DNA of 40,771 nucleotides from CAZOKN01 sp964580525 (GCA_964580525.1 CAZOKN010000012.1:1-40771), one strand, 5' to 3'; shown: positions 1-8,614, counted from the stretch's first letter. The notes: generated from the sequence alone by a model not told the origin. Translations and numbers: made by a program.

Positions 1-1
1 G

Positions 2-916
2 TTGATTTATGGCTTCTCAGGAACAACAGATTTTGCAGTTTTGAAAACTCTTTATGCGCAAGGTGGCACTTTGCCAATAGGAGTTTTGATAGGTGTGATT
101 TTTGTGATCACTGGCATTTGTTTCAAGGTTTCAGCCGTGCCTTTCCACATGTGGACACCAGATGTTTATGAAGGTTCTCCAACTCCGGTGACAACATTTT
201 TTGCTATTGCTCCAAAAATTGCGGCACTGGCAATTTTCATAAGATTTGTTATGCAGCCTTTTGGCGAAATGGTTGGTCAGTGGCAACAAGTTATAATTTT
301 TGTTTCTGCTGCTTCAATGATTGTTGGTGCTTTAGGCGCTATGATGCAAACTAATATTAAACGCCTTATAGCATATAGCTCAATTGGTCATGTCGGCTAT
401 ATTTTAGTTGGCCTTGCAGCGGCGAGCCAGGAAGGTGTGAAAGCAATTTTGCTTTATCTGGTTATATATATGACGCTCAGTCTTGGCATGTTTGCTTGCA
501 TAATGCTTATAAGACGTAAAGAGGGCAAATCGGAGGATTTGATGTCCTTTTCCGGCCTGTCAAAAACTAAGCCTTTTATTGCTATAATTATATCTATCAT
601 CATGCTGTCAATGGCGGGTATTCCTCCATTTGCAGGATTCTTTGGAAAATTCTTTGTGTTCTTTGCTGCTATAAAACAAGGTTTATATGGTTTGGCAGTT
701 ATCGGCGTTCTTTCGAGCGTTCTGGCGGCTTTCTACTATCTTAAAATTATCAAGATCATGTATTTTGATGAAACGACTGTGCCACTTGATAAAAATGTAC
801 AGTATGAGCTTAAAGTGGTGGCAGGTGCTGCGGCCTTGTTTAATCTACTATTCTTTATAGCGTTTACGCCTTTTGTTGAGGCGGCTTCTAGAGCTGCGGG
901 GTTTGTTTTTAATTAG
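2..916 (+). CDS. nuoN: NADH-quinone oxidoreductase subunit N, C-terminal part
   Basis: Membrane-arm subunit of respiratory complex I, an antiporter-like, proton-translocating protein of the inner membrane. The reading frame enters from before the window, so only about 304 C-terminal residues are seen. The segment around residues 43-65 (AVPFHMWTPDVYEGSPTPVT) is a hallmark of the NuoN/ND2 antiporter family. Several hydrophobic helices follow, including a conserved-looking loop with KRLIAYSSIGHVGYILVG near residues 120-137. The stop at 914-916 lies inside an 8-nt-periodic repeat, and birA follows 21 nt later in the same direction. As the last gene of the nuo operon, the rest of the operon should lie to the left. 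Function is assigned from clear family similarity. The true start cannot be seen. Confidence 0.95.
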   Translation: MIYGFSGTTDFAVLKTLYAQGGTLPIGVLIGVIFVITGICFKVSAVPFHMWTPDVYEGSPTPVTTFFAIAPKIAALAIFIRFVMQPFGEMVGQWQQVIIFVSAASMIVGALGAMMQTNIKRLIAYSSIGHVGYILVGLAAASQEGVKAILLYLVIYMTLSLGMFACIMLIRRKEGKSEDLMSFSGLSKTKPFIAIIISIIMLSMAGIPPFAGFFGKFFVFFAAIKQGLYGLAVIGVLSSVLAAFYYLKIIKIMYFDETTVPLDKNVQYELKVVAGAAALFNLLFFIAFTPFVEAASRAAGFVFN

Positions 917-948
917 TGAATTGGTGAAAAGACTAATATGCTAAATAA
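912..948 (+). repeat. 8-nt-periodic inverted micro-repeat at the birA start
   Basis: Two 8-nt units ATTAGTGA and ATTGGTGA (912-927) are followed by CTAATATG and CTAAATAA (933-948), roughly the complementary unit. The nuoN stop codon lies in the first unit and the birA ATG (938-940) is the end of the CTAATATG unit. The same unit types occur at 1681-1759 and 34533-34556. Confidence 0.55.
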
Positions 949-1681
949 ATATAAACTCTTCGAATTTGAAACAATCGACAGTACTAATGAAGAGGCTAAG
1001 CGCCTTATAGCCAGTGGTCAGGTGGATTTTTCCTTTGCCGTCATATGGTCTAAATCCCAAAGCAAGGGGAGGGGAAGAACCGGAAAACAGTGGCTTTCTC
1101 CGGCTGGCAATCTTTATGTATCATTATTGATGAAAATAGATTATAATGTACGCACTGCCTCGCAAATATCCTTTATTGCGGCGCATGCGCTAGGAGAGGT
1201 TATATCTCCACTGCTTGCTGCTGGCTATAAACTCCATTACAAATGGCCTAATGACGTTCTAATAGATGGTAAAAAGCTTGCCGGTATTCTGCTTGAGTCT
1301 GTTGTTGGAGCGAAGGAAAAAAATCGTCTTGAATGGCTGATTGTTGGGGTTGGAGTTAATATTGAAGAAATTCCCAAAGATTTGCCAATTCCGGCTACAA
1401 GCCTAGAAAATTGTGGAATAACAGGTGTTTCTGCAAAAGATTTGTTGACGAAATTTGTTGATAGCTTTAATAGTGAGCGTTCAATTTGGGAAAATCAAGG
1501 GTTTTCCTCCGTTAAAGCCGCCTGGCTGGATAGGGCATATAAGATTGGTGAGCCTATAAAAATAAAGTTGGGTGCTAACGAATTTTCAGGTATATTCCAT
1601 GGAATTAACGATGGCGGCGATCTTGAATTGCTCGTTGATGGAAAAACAAAATTGATTTCCTCGGGAGAGGTGTTTTTTTAA
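938..1681 (+). CDS. birA: Biotin--[acetyl-CoA-carboxylase] ligase
   Basis: Attaches biotin to the carrier domain of acetyl-CoA carboxylase via biotinyl-5'-AMP, in the cytosol. The 247-residue protein begins directly with the catalytic domain (STNEEAKRL near residue 16). It has the biotin/ATP-binding motif GRGRTGKQWLSPAGNLYVSL at about 47-66 and KWPNDVLIDGKKLAGIL at about 103-119, followed by a short C-terminal SH3-like domain (EFSGIFHGINDGGDLEL). It lacks the N-terminal helix-turn-helix of E. coli BirA, so it should be a ligase only and not a repressor. The position between nuoN and coaX is one I associate with Alphaproteobacteria. The ATG sits inside an 8-nt repeat and has no clear Shine-Dalgarno, so translation may be coupled to nuoN. 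Confidence 0.95.
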   Translation: MLNKYKLFEFETIDSTNEEAKRLIASGQVDFSFAVIWSKSQSKGRGRTGKQWLSPAGNLYVSLLMKIDYNVRTASQISFIAAHALGEVISPLLAAGYKLHYKWPNDVLIDGKKLAGILLESVVGAKEKNRLEWLIVGVGVNIEEIPKDLPIPATSLENCGITGVSAKDLLTKFVDSFNSERSIWENQGFSSVKAAWLDRAYKIGEPIKIKLGANEFSGIFHGINDGGDLELLVDGKTKLISSGEVFF

Positions 1682-1759
1682 TTAGCTTATTGGCGCATTA
1701 GTAAATTAGCATATTGGTATTTTTTATCTAATGCGCTAATACGCCATTTAGCTAATATG
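1681..1759. repeat. Inverted 8-nt-periodic repeat, birA-coaX intergenic
   Basis: Five consecutive 8-nt units of the form ATTRGYNN (ATTAGCTT, ATTGGCGC, ATTAGTAA, ATTAGCAT, ATTGGTAT; 1681-1720) are followed by a T-rich spacer. Four units of the complementary type come next (CTAATGCG, CTAATACG, CCATTTAG, CTAATATG; 1728-1759). The arms can pair; GCGCATTAG and CTAATGCGC are exact complements. The structure could act as a transcript hairpin. Its origin looks like expansion of an 8-mer. Confidence 0.7.
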
Positions 1760-1779
1760 CTTGATTGAAAAGAGGTTAA

Positions 1780-2547
1780 ATGCTTTTAGCAATAGATGCC
1801 GGTAACACAAACACAGTATTTGCAGTCTTCGATGGGAAAAAAATCGTGGGCAGTTGCAGGCTTTCGGCCAATCGTAAACGTACGGCGGATGAATATGCCA
1901 TATCGCTTGTACAATTTTTTCAGCTTAATTCTATAGAATATAAAAATATAGATTCGGTTATTATTTCCAGCGTAGTGCCGCAAAGTATTTTTGCTATGAA
2001 AACTTTCTGCAAAAATTATATAGGCGTTGAACCTCTTATAATAGGTGAGGGGAATGTTGAACTCGGCCTGGGTGTTAAGGTTGATAGGCCTAGTGAAGTT
2101 GGTGCTGATAGATTGGTGAATTCTGTTGCTGCTTATAAAAAATTTGGTGGCAATGTGATTATTATAGATTTTGGCACTGCGACAACTTTTGACGTTATAG
2201 ATGAAAGTGGAAATTATATTGGCGGAGTTATTTCTCCAGGTATAAATCTTTCTTTGGAAGCGTTGCATGTTGCTGCCGCGAAATTGCCAGAAATAGATGT
2301 TAAAAGACCAGAAAATGTGATTGGAAAATCAACGATATCGGCAATGCAGTCAGGAATTTATTGGGGATATGTTGGACTGATTGAAGGGATTGTAAGTAGA
2401 ATAAAAAATGAGAGAGCTGTGGCGATGAAGGTTGTTGCCACTGGCGGGTTGGCGCCTTTGTTCTTTAAGGCCACTAATGTTATAGAAGAACTGGAGTCTG
2501 ATTTAACAATTGAAGGATTGAAACAGATTTTTGAGATGAATCGGTAG
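1780..2547 (+). CDS. coaX: Type III pantothenate kinase
   Basis: Phosphorylates pantothenate, the first step of coenzyme A synthesis. Members of the ASKHA fold family, type III enzymes are CoA-insensitive. The 255-residue length is normal. The N-terminal phosphate loop DAGNTNTVFAVF (residues 6-17), the central IDFGTATTFDVI (about 129-140) with GGVISPGI following, and the late ATGGLAPLF (about 220-228) are the family's nucleotide-binding motifs. The start ATG has AGAGG just upstream (1771-1775). In many alphaproteobacteria coaX lies between birA and rnj, as here. Confidence 0.96.
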   Translation: MLLAIDAGNTNTVFAVFDGKKIVGSCRLSANRKRTADEYAISLVQFFQLNSIEYKNIDSVIISSVVPQSIFAMKTFCKNYIGVEPLIIGEGNVELGLGVKVDRPSEVGADRLVNSVAAYKKFGGNVIIIDFGTATTFDVIDESGNYIGGVISPGINLSLEALHVAAAKLPEIDVKRPENVIGKSTISAMQSGIYWGYVGLIEGIVSRIKNERAVAMKVVATGGLAPLFFKATNVIEELESDLTIEGLKQIFEMNR

Positions 2548-2552
2548 TTTTT

Positions 2553-2745
2553 CGTCATTCCGGAAGTTAGAGCGCTTTGAAAAATCTCTTGTTTTTCTAA
2601 GCGGTCTTACTATCCGGAATCCATGGTTAAAAGAAAACGGTCTTATCATTTAGATACGTAGCTTTGCAAGATGGATTCCGGATAACAACAAAACCTAAGA
2701 ATTTGTGAAGTGCAAATTCAAGGTTTTTTAGTTTCCGGAATGACG
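2553..2745. repeat. 193-bp MITE-like palindromic element, copy A
   Basis: The ends are perfect inverted repeats (CGTCATTCCGGAA / TTCCGGAATGACG). A second inverted pair lies inside (ATCCGGAATCCAT near 2612-2624 and ATGGATTCCGGAT near 2671-2683). A 194-bp copy in the opposite orientation lies at 20567-20760; the two agree strongly over the outer 70-80 bases of each side and diverge in the centre. No transposase is encoded, so this is a non-autonomous palindromic repeat. It occupies most of the coaX-rnj gap. Confidence 0.85.
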
Positions 2746-2802
2746 TGTACTAGCAAGCATAAAATATGGATATTTTTTATTTAAAGAAAAGAAGAAAAAA
2801 TT

Positions 2803-4500
2803 ATGAAGATGAAGTCGAATATAAAATTTAATTTAAAAAAACATAGAGACGATTTGCTATTTATTCCACTGGGTGGATCTGGCGAAATCGGGATGAACCT
2901 GAATGTTTATCATCTAGATGGCAAATTATTATTGGTAGATTTTGGTGCCGGATTTGCAGAAGATTATCTTCCTGGTGTTGATATGATTGTGTCTGATACG
3001 TCTTTTTTAGATGAACATAAAAGCGATATTGTGGGATTGGTTTTAACACATGCGCATGAAGACCATTTGGGCGCAATTCCTTATCTTTGGGAGGAATATT
3101 CAAATATCCCAATTTATGCAACGCCGTTCACGGCAGCATTCCTGAAGGAAAAATTGAACGATAGCAGAATGGGAAAAGTTAACGCGAATATCAAAATAGT
3201 GAAGCCTGGTAGCAGCTTTAAAGTTGGACCATTTGATCTTGAGATGGTTGAGATAACTCACTCTATTCCTGAAATGAATGGAGTGTTCATTAAGACAAAA
3301 CATGGCAATATTTTTCACTCGGGCGATTGGAAGTTAGATCCTAGACCAATGGCTGGAAAGGTTACTGACGAAAATAAATTGAAAAAATATGGCGATGCCG
3401 GCGTGCTTGCTATGGTTAGTGATTCCACTAACGTTTTCAGCAAAGGCCATTCTTGTTCTGAAGGTGATTTGCGCGAAAGTCTGGTTAATCTTGTGGCATC
3501 TTGCGACAAGATGGTGGTGGTTACAACTTTTGCTTCGAATATTGCGAGAATTGAAAGTATTGCCGAAGCAGCAAGACGTAACGACAGGAAGGTTATTCTG
3601 GCTGGACGTTCTTTATGGCGACTTGTGAGGGCGGCAAAAGAAACCGGATATTTACAAGATGCTCCAGATTTTCTGGAAGACGATCATATTAAAAAATATC
3701 CGCGTGAGAAACTTCTTGTGATATCAACTGGCTGTCAGGGTGAGCCTTTAGCAGCGACCAATAAAATTGCTACTGGCACGCATAGGAATATTGTGGTGCG
3801 TCCGGGAGATTCAATTATTTTCTCATCAAAAATTATTCCTGGTAACGATAAAAGAATATTCAGGCTATTTAATAACTTTATCAAATTGGGTACGGAAGTT
3901 TTGACCGAGCGCGATCATTTCGTGCATGTTTCCGGCCATCCGAATGTTGAAGAAGTTAAAAAAATGTATGAGATGATAAGGCCGCAGGTTGCCATACCTG
4001 TGCATGGCGAGCATATTCATTTGCATGAACAATGCCGTTTGGCAAGATCATGGGGTGTGCCTGAAACTATCCAAGTTGAAAATGGCGTAGTAGTTAAACT
4101 TGCGCCGGGAACTCCGGAAAAAGTGACCATGGTGCAGGCTGGTGAAATGGCAATTGATGGCAATCTTTTGCTTGCGCCTGATAGCCAGATCATGAAAATG
4201 CGTCGCAAATTAACACGTGAAGGCATTGTAATTGTTACTTTGATATTGAAGCACAGCAAGCTTTTGGTGCGCCCTGTGATATCTACTCCGGGAGTGCTGG
4301 ATTCTAAACAAGATAAAGATATTATCGATGCGCTTGTTTATGAAATTGAAGATGTTCTGGAAGAATATTTCCATTCATCTAAAAAACATAGCTCTGATGA
4401 AAGAATTGAAAATCTAACACGTTCTGCAGTGCGTAGGGTAATTAAAACTGAGTGCGCTAAAAATCCTCCAATTGAGGTTAATATTGAGAGGGTGGGATGA
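2803..4500 (+). CDS. rnj: Ribonuclease J (MBL-fold RNase)
   Basis: Metallo-beta-lactamase/beta-CASP ribonuclease acting in mRNA decay and rRNA processing in the cytosol, with 5'-exonuclease and endonuclease activity in characterised homologues. The 565-residue length is usual. Motif 2 THAHEDH lies at residues 82-88, HSGDWKLDPRP near residue 170, and VHGEHIHLHEQ in the beta-CASP/MBL closing region near residue 400; these provide the zinc ligands. The C-terminal RNase J domain ends with EVNIERV. The chosen ATG is followed by a second in-frame ATG two codons later, and either may be used. It is downstream of coaX as in other alphaproteobacteria, but a 193-bp repeat now separates them. Confidence 0.95.
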   Translation: MKMKSNIKFNLKKHRDDLLFIPLGGSGEIGMNLNVYHLDGKLLLVDFGAGFAEDYLPGVDMIVSDTSFLDEHKSDIVGLVLTHAHEDHLGAIPYLWEEYSNIPIYATPFTAAFLKEKLNDSRMGKVNANIKIVKPGSSFKVGPFDLEMVEITHSIPEMNGVFIKTKHGNIFHSGDWKLDPRPMAGKVTDENKLKKYGDAGVLAMVSDSTNVFSKGHSCSEGDLRESLVNLVASCDKMVVVTTFASNIARIESIAEAARRNDRKVILAGRSLWRLVRAAKETGYLQDAPDFLEDDHIKKYPREKLLVISTGCQGEPLAATNKIATGTHRNIVVRPGDSIIFSSKIIPGNDKRIFRLFNNFIKLGTEVLTERDHFVHVSGHPNVEEVKKMYEMIRPQVAIPVHGEHIHLHEQCRLARSWGVPETIQVENGVVVKLAPGTPEKVTMVQAGEMAIDGNLLLAPDSQIMKMRRKLTREGIVIVTLILKHSKLLVRPVISTPGVLDSKQDKDIIDALVYEIEDVLEEYFHSSKKHSSDERIENLTRSAVRRVIKTECAKNPPIEVNIERVG

Positions 4501-4579
4501 GGAGTTTATCTTCTGTCATTCACGCAAATGCAGAATCTAATGTTTAATAAAAACTATAATAGCTAAGGAAATAAGTAAT

Positions 4580-5464
4580 ATGCCTAAAACAAATTTACAA
4601 GAGATCCTAGAAATTCTTGATGAAATTAGTGGATATAAAAATCATTCTAGATTCGATTTTGTGACCCTTCAAAAGGAAGAAGAAATTGAAAATCTTCTTA
4701 AAAATATAGATAAAAGAGGTTTAGAAGTATTATTAGGAAATCAATCACACAATTCGAAAGATTATTTTTTACCTGTAGTTAAAGAAGTTATAAGAAGAAA
4801 TAATCTAGATCTTTTGAAAATTTGGACAGAAAGTTCTATCACTGAAAAGAATAAAATGTTCGGCTCTCATATGCACGAAGATGCTATTAATTTTGCATAC
4901 TCGAACGAAAAGTATGACATGGCGTGTGAAATTTTAGAGCAGTGTAAAGAGCAAGAGGTTAAACTGCCATTGTGGAGATTAGATTTTGGAGTTGTAACAG
5001 AAAGTGTTGATGAAGTAATCGACTCACTCAAAGATCGTCACTCAAAAAAATCTCTTGCTGAAAAGAAATCAAAAAAAGATATTGCTCCAAAAGAAAAAGT
5101 TGCAGACTTAAGAAGTGAATCAACAAGTAATCAAAGAGCTGTTGGTTCTGCGATGTTTTTGGATTTTTTTCCTTCAGGTTTAAGAGAAAAACCAGAGCCT
5201 AAACCGGAACCTAAAAAACCGGAGAAGAAATCTGATTTTTCTCAAAATCCAAGAAACCAAAAAAAGCAACCTTATATTATTAGATCGAAAGAACAGCCTG
5301 AAAATTCTGTTGGTATCGCAGCAAAAATTCCTGCAGTAGAAGAAAAAAAAGAATCTGTTGCTAAAATTATTAAAATGAAAGAGCCTAAGCCGGCTTCACA
5401 AAAACTTCAGCCTAAACCTTCTAGTAATAGGTTTGCACTTCTGGCTGATGAAGGTAGATTTTAG
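4580..5464 (+). CDS. Hypothetical protein, helical N-terminus and K/P-rich tail
   Basis: Not recognised. The 294-residue protein has no signal peptide or membrane segment. Residues 1-160 look alpha-helical and charged. From about 150 onward it is lysine-rich and low in complexity, with a proline/glutamate stretch near residue 205 (KPEPKPEPKKPEKK) and a second K/P-rich stretch before the end, NRFALLADEGRF. This build (globular N-terminus, disordered basic tail) resembles the hypothetical genes at 5920-8481 and 35194-36444. The ATG has AAGGA upstream and a TATAAT-like box near 4554. It may be lineage-specific and could be an exported or effector protein, but nothing in the sequence proves that. 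Confidence 0.75.
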   Translation: MPKTNLQEILEILDEISGYKNHSRFDFVTLQKEEEIENLLKNIDKRGLEVLLGNQSHNSKDYFLPVVKEVIRRNNLDLLKIWTESSITEKNKMFGSHMHEDAINFAYSNEKYDMACEILEQCKEQEVKLPLWRLDFGVVTESVDEVIDSLKDRHSKKSLAEKKSKKDIAPKEKVADLRSESTSNQRAVGSAMFLDFFPSGLREKPEPKPEPKKPEKKSDFSQNPRNQKKQPYIIRSKEQPENSVGIAAKIPAVEEKKESVAKIIKMKEPKPASQKLQPKPSSNRFALLADEGRF

Positions 5465-5486
5465 TTTAATTAACAGGAGTTAAAAA

Positions 5487-5906
5487 TTGATAACCTGCAC
5501 CCGCTTGATACATTTTGATGCTGCGCATAGAATCGTTAATCACGAGAGTAAGTGCCGTTTTGTGCATGGTCATCGCTATGTTGTGGAAGCGACTTTTGCC
5601 GCTAAAAAACTTGATGATCTGGGACGGGTTATTGATTTTGGTGAAATAAAAGAAAAGCTGGGGCAGTGGATAGACACTAACTGGGATCATAACGCGATTC
5701 TCTGGGATGAAGATAAAAAGCTGGGTGCTAGCATCGAAAAATCTACCGGGCAGAAAATTTTCTATATGCCCAATAATCCAACAGCTGAAAATATGGCGGA
5801 ATATCTGCTGAAAAAAGTCTGTCCAAAATTATTCAAAAATAGCGCTGTTGCTTGCACAAAAATCAAACTTTCTGAAACGCCGAATTGCTACGCGGAAGTG
5901 GTTTAA
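5487..5906 (+). CDS. queD: 6-carboxy-5,6,7,8-tetrahydropterin synthase
   Basis: QueD/PTPS-family enzyme converting 7,8-dihydroneopterin triphosphate to 6-carboxytetrahydropterin on the route to preQ0 and queuosine tRNA modification. The 139-residue length is normal. Zinc ligands are His14 (HFDAAH) and the HGH pair His27/His29, with catalytic Cys23 in CRFVHGH (QueD spacing). PTAENMAEYL near residue 95 and SETPNCYAEV at the C-terminus complete the family signature. The start is TTG: AGGAG at 5475-5479 lies 7 nt upstream and no ATG precedes the conserved LIHFDAAH. No other queuosine gene is nearby, so it stands alone between unrelated hypothetical genes. Confidence 0.93.
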   Translation: MITCTRLIHFDAAHRIVNHESKCRFVHGHRYVVEATFAAKKLDDLGRVIDFGEIKEKLGQWIDTNWDHNAILWDEDKKLGASIEKSTGQKIFYMPNNPTAENMAEYLLKKVCPKLFKNSAVACTKIKLSETPNCYAEVV

Positions 5907-5919
5907 AAATAAAATAATT

Positions 5920-6903
5920 TTATTTTTTACGCTCTCTTGTGCCATTTTCTTTCCCTCTAGAAGATCCTACAAGCTCTGTGAAGGAATTTCTTCTTTCTAA
6001 CGGAGCTTTAAGAGATCTGGAGCTATGGCTTCTGAGCCTTGTGAGAAAAGGGGTGCTTATTCTTTTTAATGTTGAAGTATCCTGCTCACCTGTAGTTTTC
6101 CTTTCAGGTGCCTGTCTTTTTTTCTCAGGAGACCGGTGTACTCCATCCTCATCATCATGACTCGTGAAGGAGGAACTTTTTGAAAGAGATTGTGCAGTTA
6201 TATGTCTTCTTTTCGTCTCAGGAGAAGGAGTTTTGCTATGTATTCCATCCTCATCATCAGTACTGGTGAGGGAAGAACCTGACATAGATTTTGCAGTTAT
6301 ATGTCTTCGATGAGTGTTGGGAGAGGGAGGCTTTATATGGACTCCATCTTCATCATCAATAATTTCAGGCTTTCTCTCGCGATGCTTCCTCTTACTATAA
6401 ATAATAGGGGAAGAATTTTTACTATCACTGCGGGTTTTATCGTCGCTTGTTTTAGTTGTGGAAGATTGTTTTGATTCAGAATTTTCTAGGAGTTCTTTTT
6501 TCTTGGTTTCGTTTATTTCTTCTTGTTTATTTTTTTCAGCAGCGGCCTGTTGCTCATTAATTTTTTGTTGCTGTGCAGCGGCTTCTTGTTGTTCCTTTTC
6601 CGCTTCTTTTATTTTTTCATGCATTTTGTAATATAATTTATCGTTTCTCCAAGTAACTATAGATTCATCCCGTAAAGCAAAGCCAGATTCAGGTATTTTT
6701 CCGGCAGCTTCACAAAAGCTTTGGGCATGTTTTTCTTTTTTGAAATATAAAATAAACTCAAATTTTACCTTACTTACATATAAGGATTCTGCTTTTCTAA
6801 ATTTTTTATGAATCGTCTTTGGATCGTTAATTTTTACAAGATCATTTTTATTAAATTCTTCTTTCTTAGAAATCTTGATTGTTTCATCTAAACTTTTTGG
6901 CAT
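5920..6903 (-). CDS. Hypothetical protein with coiled coil and DDEDG repeats
   Basis: Not recognised; 327 residues, no signal peptide or membrane segment. Residues about 40-95 may form a small alpha/beta unit (VSKVKFEFILYFKKEKHAQS, then WRNDKLYYKM), which resembles the product of 7094-7393. Residues 95-140 are a Q/E/K/A-rich coiled coil. Residues 183-260 hold three imperfect repeats starting DDEDGVH/DDEDGIH at 183, 216 and 250 (33-34 residue spacing), each with a PSP-type motif and the first two with RRHITA. The tail is Ser/Arg/Lys-rich, with RRNSF and RSHSSRS. It is the last gene of a minus-strand run from 8481, after a 190-nt gap that may carry its own promoter. Function unknown. Confidence 0.75.
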   Translation of the reverse strand: MPKSLDETIKISKKEEFNKNDLVKINDPKTIHKKFRKAESLYVSKVKFEFILYFKKEKHAQSFCEAAGKIPESGFALRDESIVTWRNDKLYYKMHEKIKEAEKEQQEAAAQQQKINEQQAAAEKNKQEEINETKKKELLENSESKQSSTTKTSDDKTRSDSKNSSPIIYSKRKHRERKPEIIDDEDGVHIKPPSPNTHRRHITAKSMSGSSLTSTDDEDGIHSKTPSPETKRRHITAQSLSKSSSFTSHDDEDGVHRSPEKKRQAPERKTTGEQDTSTLKRISTPFLTRLRSHSSRSLKAPLERRNSFTELVGSSRGKENGTRERKK

Positions 6904-7093
6904 AAAAATTATCTCATCTTAAAGTTATTGTACTGTTTTAATATTTCGTAAATGTTTGTCAAATGATGCTTATATTTATTTATGTCTTACTTTTACTTTC
7001 TTCTATAGCTATTTATTTTTTAAATATTTTTGCTTTTAATAATGAGGTGGTTTAACTAATTGGATTCTTTTTCACGAAGTCTAAACAGAGTTA

Positions 7094-7393
7094 CTACGAT
7101 CTCTCATTATTACTTGAAATCCTGGCAGAAAAATTAGTTTCTTTTCCAGGTTTGATTTTTTTAAGTAAAGAGTCATGTCTAAAAACAGCTTTTTCTTTTT
7201 CTGGTACGCATAATACTCCGAAAGTTGGTTCACAGTTTAATCTTGCAGAAAAATTTTTTGCATCTTCTTCTGTTTTAAATTCCGCAATAAAATTACCATT
7301 TTTTTTTAATTTTATTGATTCTGGTTGTCTTTCATTTTCTTTAAAAAAAGAAGTTGCTTGAACCAAATTTTTAACCTGAATACCTTGTGACAT
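7094..7393 (-). CDS. Small hypothetical protein
   Basis: Not recognised; 99 residues. It seems to be a single small domain: a strand-like IKLKKNGNFIAEFKTEEDAK (residues about 25-44), a helix around NFSARL, then a closing strand with VFRHDSLLKKI. The order (beta strand, EDAKxF-type helix, strand ending in a basic motif) resembles residues 45-95 of the product of 5920-6903, and SFPTANDAKEFVELL in the product of 35194-36444. The ATG is preceded by AAGGAAAG. It lies 24 nt after the gene at 7418-7690 in a probable operon. Confidence 0.7.
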   Translation of the reverse strand: MSQGIQVKNLVQATSFFKENERQPESIKLKKNGNFIAEFKTEEDAKNFSARLNCEPTFGVLCVPEKEKAVFRHDSLLKKIKPGKETNFSARISSNNERS

Positions 7394-7417
7394 AGTCTTT
7401 CCTTATTACTTTAAATT

Positions 7418-7690
7418 TCATTTGTTAAAGAAATTTGGTTTTGATTTTTTTATTCTCACAGATCTAATATCTGATGAATCTAAAACATGTTCTGTAGGTA
7501 TTATATATGGTGGTGTTAAAAGTGGTGGATTATAATTAAATTCTTGGCTGGTTGATTTTGGTATTGGTGCCGGCTTTGCCCGTCTGGTTATGGTTAATCT
7601 TTCTTCTGATGAACAAGATTTTTCCTCTGTCTTTTCTTTAATCCTTCTTATATGAGAAATTGATGGGTCGGATAATAAATCTTTTGACAT
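7418..7690 (-). CDS. Small hypothetical protein, disordered
   Basis: Not recognised; 90 residues, rich in Ser, Pro, Lys and Arg, with no hydrophobic core and therefore probably disordered. It starts MSKDLLSDPSISHIRRIKEK and ends in a basic RIKKSKPNFFNK. The ATG has AGG 5 nt upstream. It lies 23 nt after the gene at 7714-8481 and 24 nt before the next, so it is probably co-transcribed with both. It could be a linker-type protein like its neighbours' tails. Confidence 0.6.
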   Translation of the reverse strand: MSKDLLSDPSISHIRRIKEKTEEKSCSSEERLTITRRAKPAPIPKSTSQEFNYNPPLLTPPYIIPTEHVLDSSDIRSVRIKKSKPNFFNK

Positions 7691-7713
7691 GATTACCTAT
7701 CTTAATATGAAAT

Positions 7714-8481
7714 TTACGTTCTGGTTGCCGCTCTGTGAGCAGTTCTATCGGTTCTTCTGGTTTTTAAAGCATCTATTAACTCAGCGCTGGTGCATGTGAA
7801 TAAATTTTCTCCATTGGTATAGTTTTCCTTTTTTATTGGGTTGTTTTTTAGAGTGTCTATATCACCAGGCGAAAGAGCGATGTAGTGCTGATTATCATAT
7901 CTAAAGCTGCTTCCATAAATTATCCCTATAGTTGGTAATTTCTTCAATGCAAAATCGAAAGCAATATCGCCATTAAATTTAATTTTAATAAATTCTGATT
8001 TTGTTAAACCTAATTTTAATACTTTGTAACGATCGTTATCAATTAGAAAATTTATATCTTTTTTGAATTTTGTAATAATGGCTTGTTGATTTGGATTGCG
8101 CTCTGGTTTTGTGTCATCGATTTTTTTTGAATGGAAACGCCCAACATGTGTGTCAGCAGATTTTGATAATGAACTACTCATCCGAGGTGTTTTTGTAGAA
8201 AATTTTCTTGAATGTTGAAAATCGCCAAGTGACTTGGATAATTGTTCAGAGGAAGTTGATAATGAGCTGGAAAGGCTGCTGCTAGTTATATCTTCTGAAT
8301 CTGAAAGAACTGGCCTTTCTCTAGCTATATCTCTTGCTTGCGATGTTGATCGCGTTATTGGGTAGTCTAAATAAGAATCTGATGGTTCTGAAGGAGATTT
8401 TTCTACAACTTCTTCTTCCGAGCTTGATTCTCCAGGCATTCTAAAAAATTTAGATATAAACGATTTTTCTTCTGGCGACAT
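7714..8481 (-). CDS. Hypothetical protein, Ser-rich N-terminus
   Basis: Not recognised; 255 residues from ATG 8481. I prefer this start to the upstream in-frame TTG at 8526 because GAGAG lies 8 nt before it and the sequence MSPEEKSFISKFF resembles neighbouring N-termini. Residues 20-115 are Ser/Glu-rich and low in complexity. The C-terminal half has a compact part: FKKDINFLIDNDRYKVLKLG, then SEFIKIKFNGDIAFDFALKK, then YDNQHYIALSPGDIDTLK. The KIKFNGDIAFDF strand resembles the small-domain strand of 7094-7393. First gene of the four-gene minus-strand run. Confidence 0.7.
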   Translation of the reverse strand: MSPEEKSFISKFFRMPGESSSEEEVVEKSPSEPSDSYLDYPITRSTSQARDIARERPVLSDSEDITSSSLSSSLSTSSEQLSKSLGDFQHSRKFSTKTPRMSSSLSKSADTHVGRFHSKKIDDTKPERNPNQQAIITKFKKDINFLIDNDRYKVLKLGLTKSEFIKIKFNGDIAFDFALKKLPTIGIIYGSSFRYDNQHYIALSPGDIDTLKNNPIKKENYTNGENLFTCTSAELIDALKTRRTDRTAHRAATRT

Positions 8482-8614
8482 AACATCATCTCTCAATTTT
8501 CTAACTATATAAAAAGATAACAACAATTTATAAAAGTTTTATTGCAGAGTCATGTTTAATTATGAACTATCTGCAAAATTTATGAAATTATATAGAGTGA
8601 TATTGGATAAGTAA

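Noticed and set aside
1786..2268. 160-codon minus-strand frame opposite coaX
   Set aside because: Antisense to a well-conserved kinase and without recognisable features.
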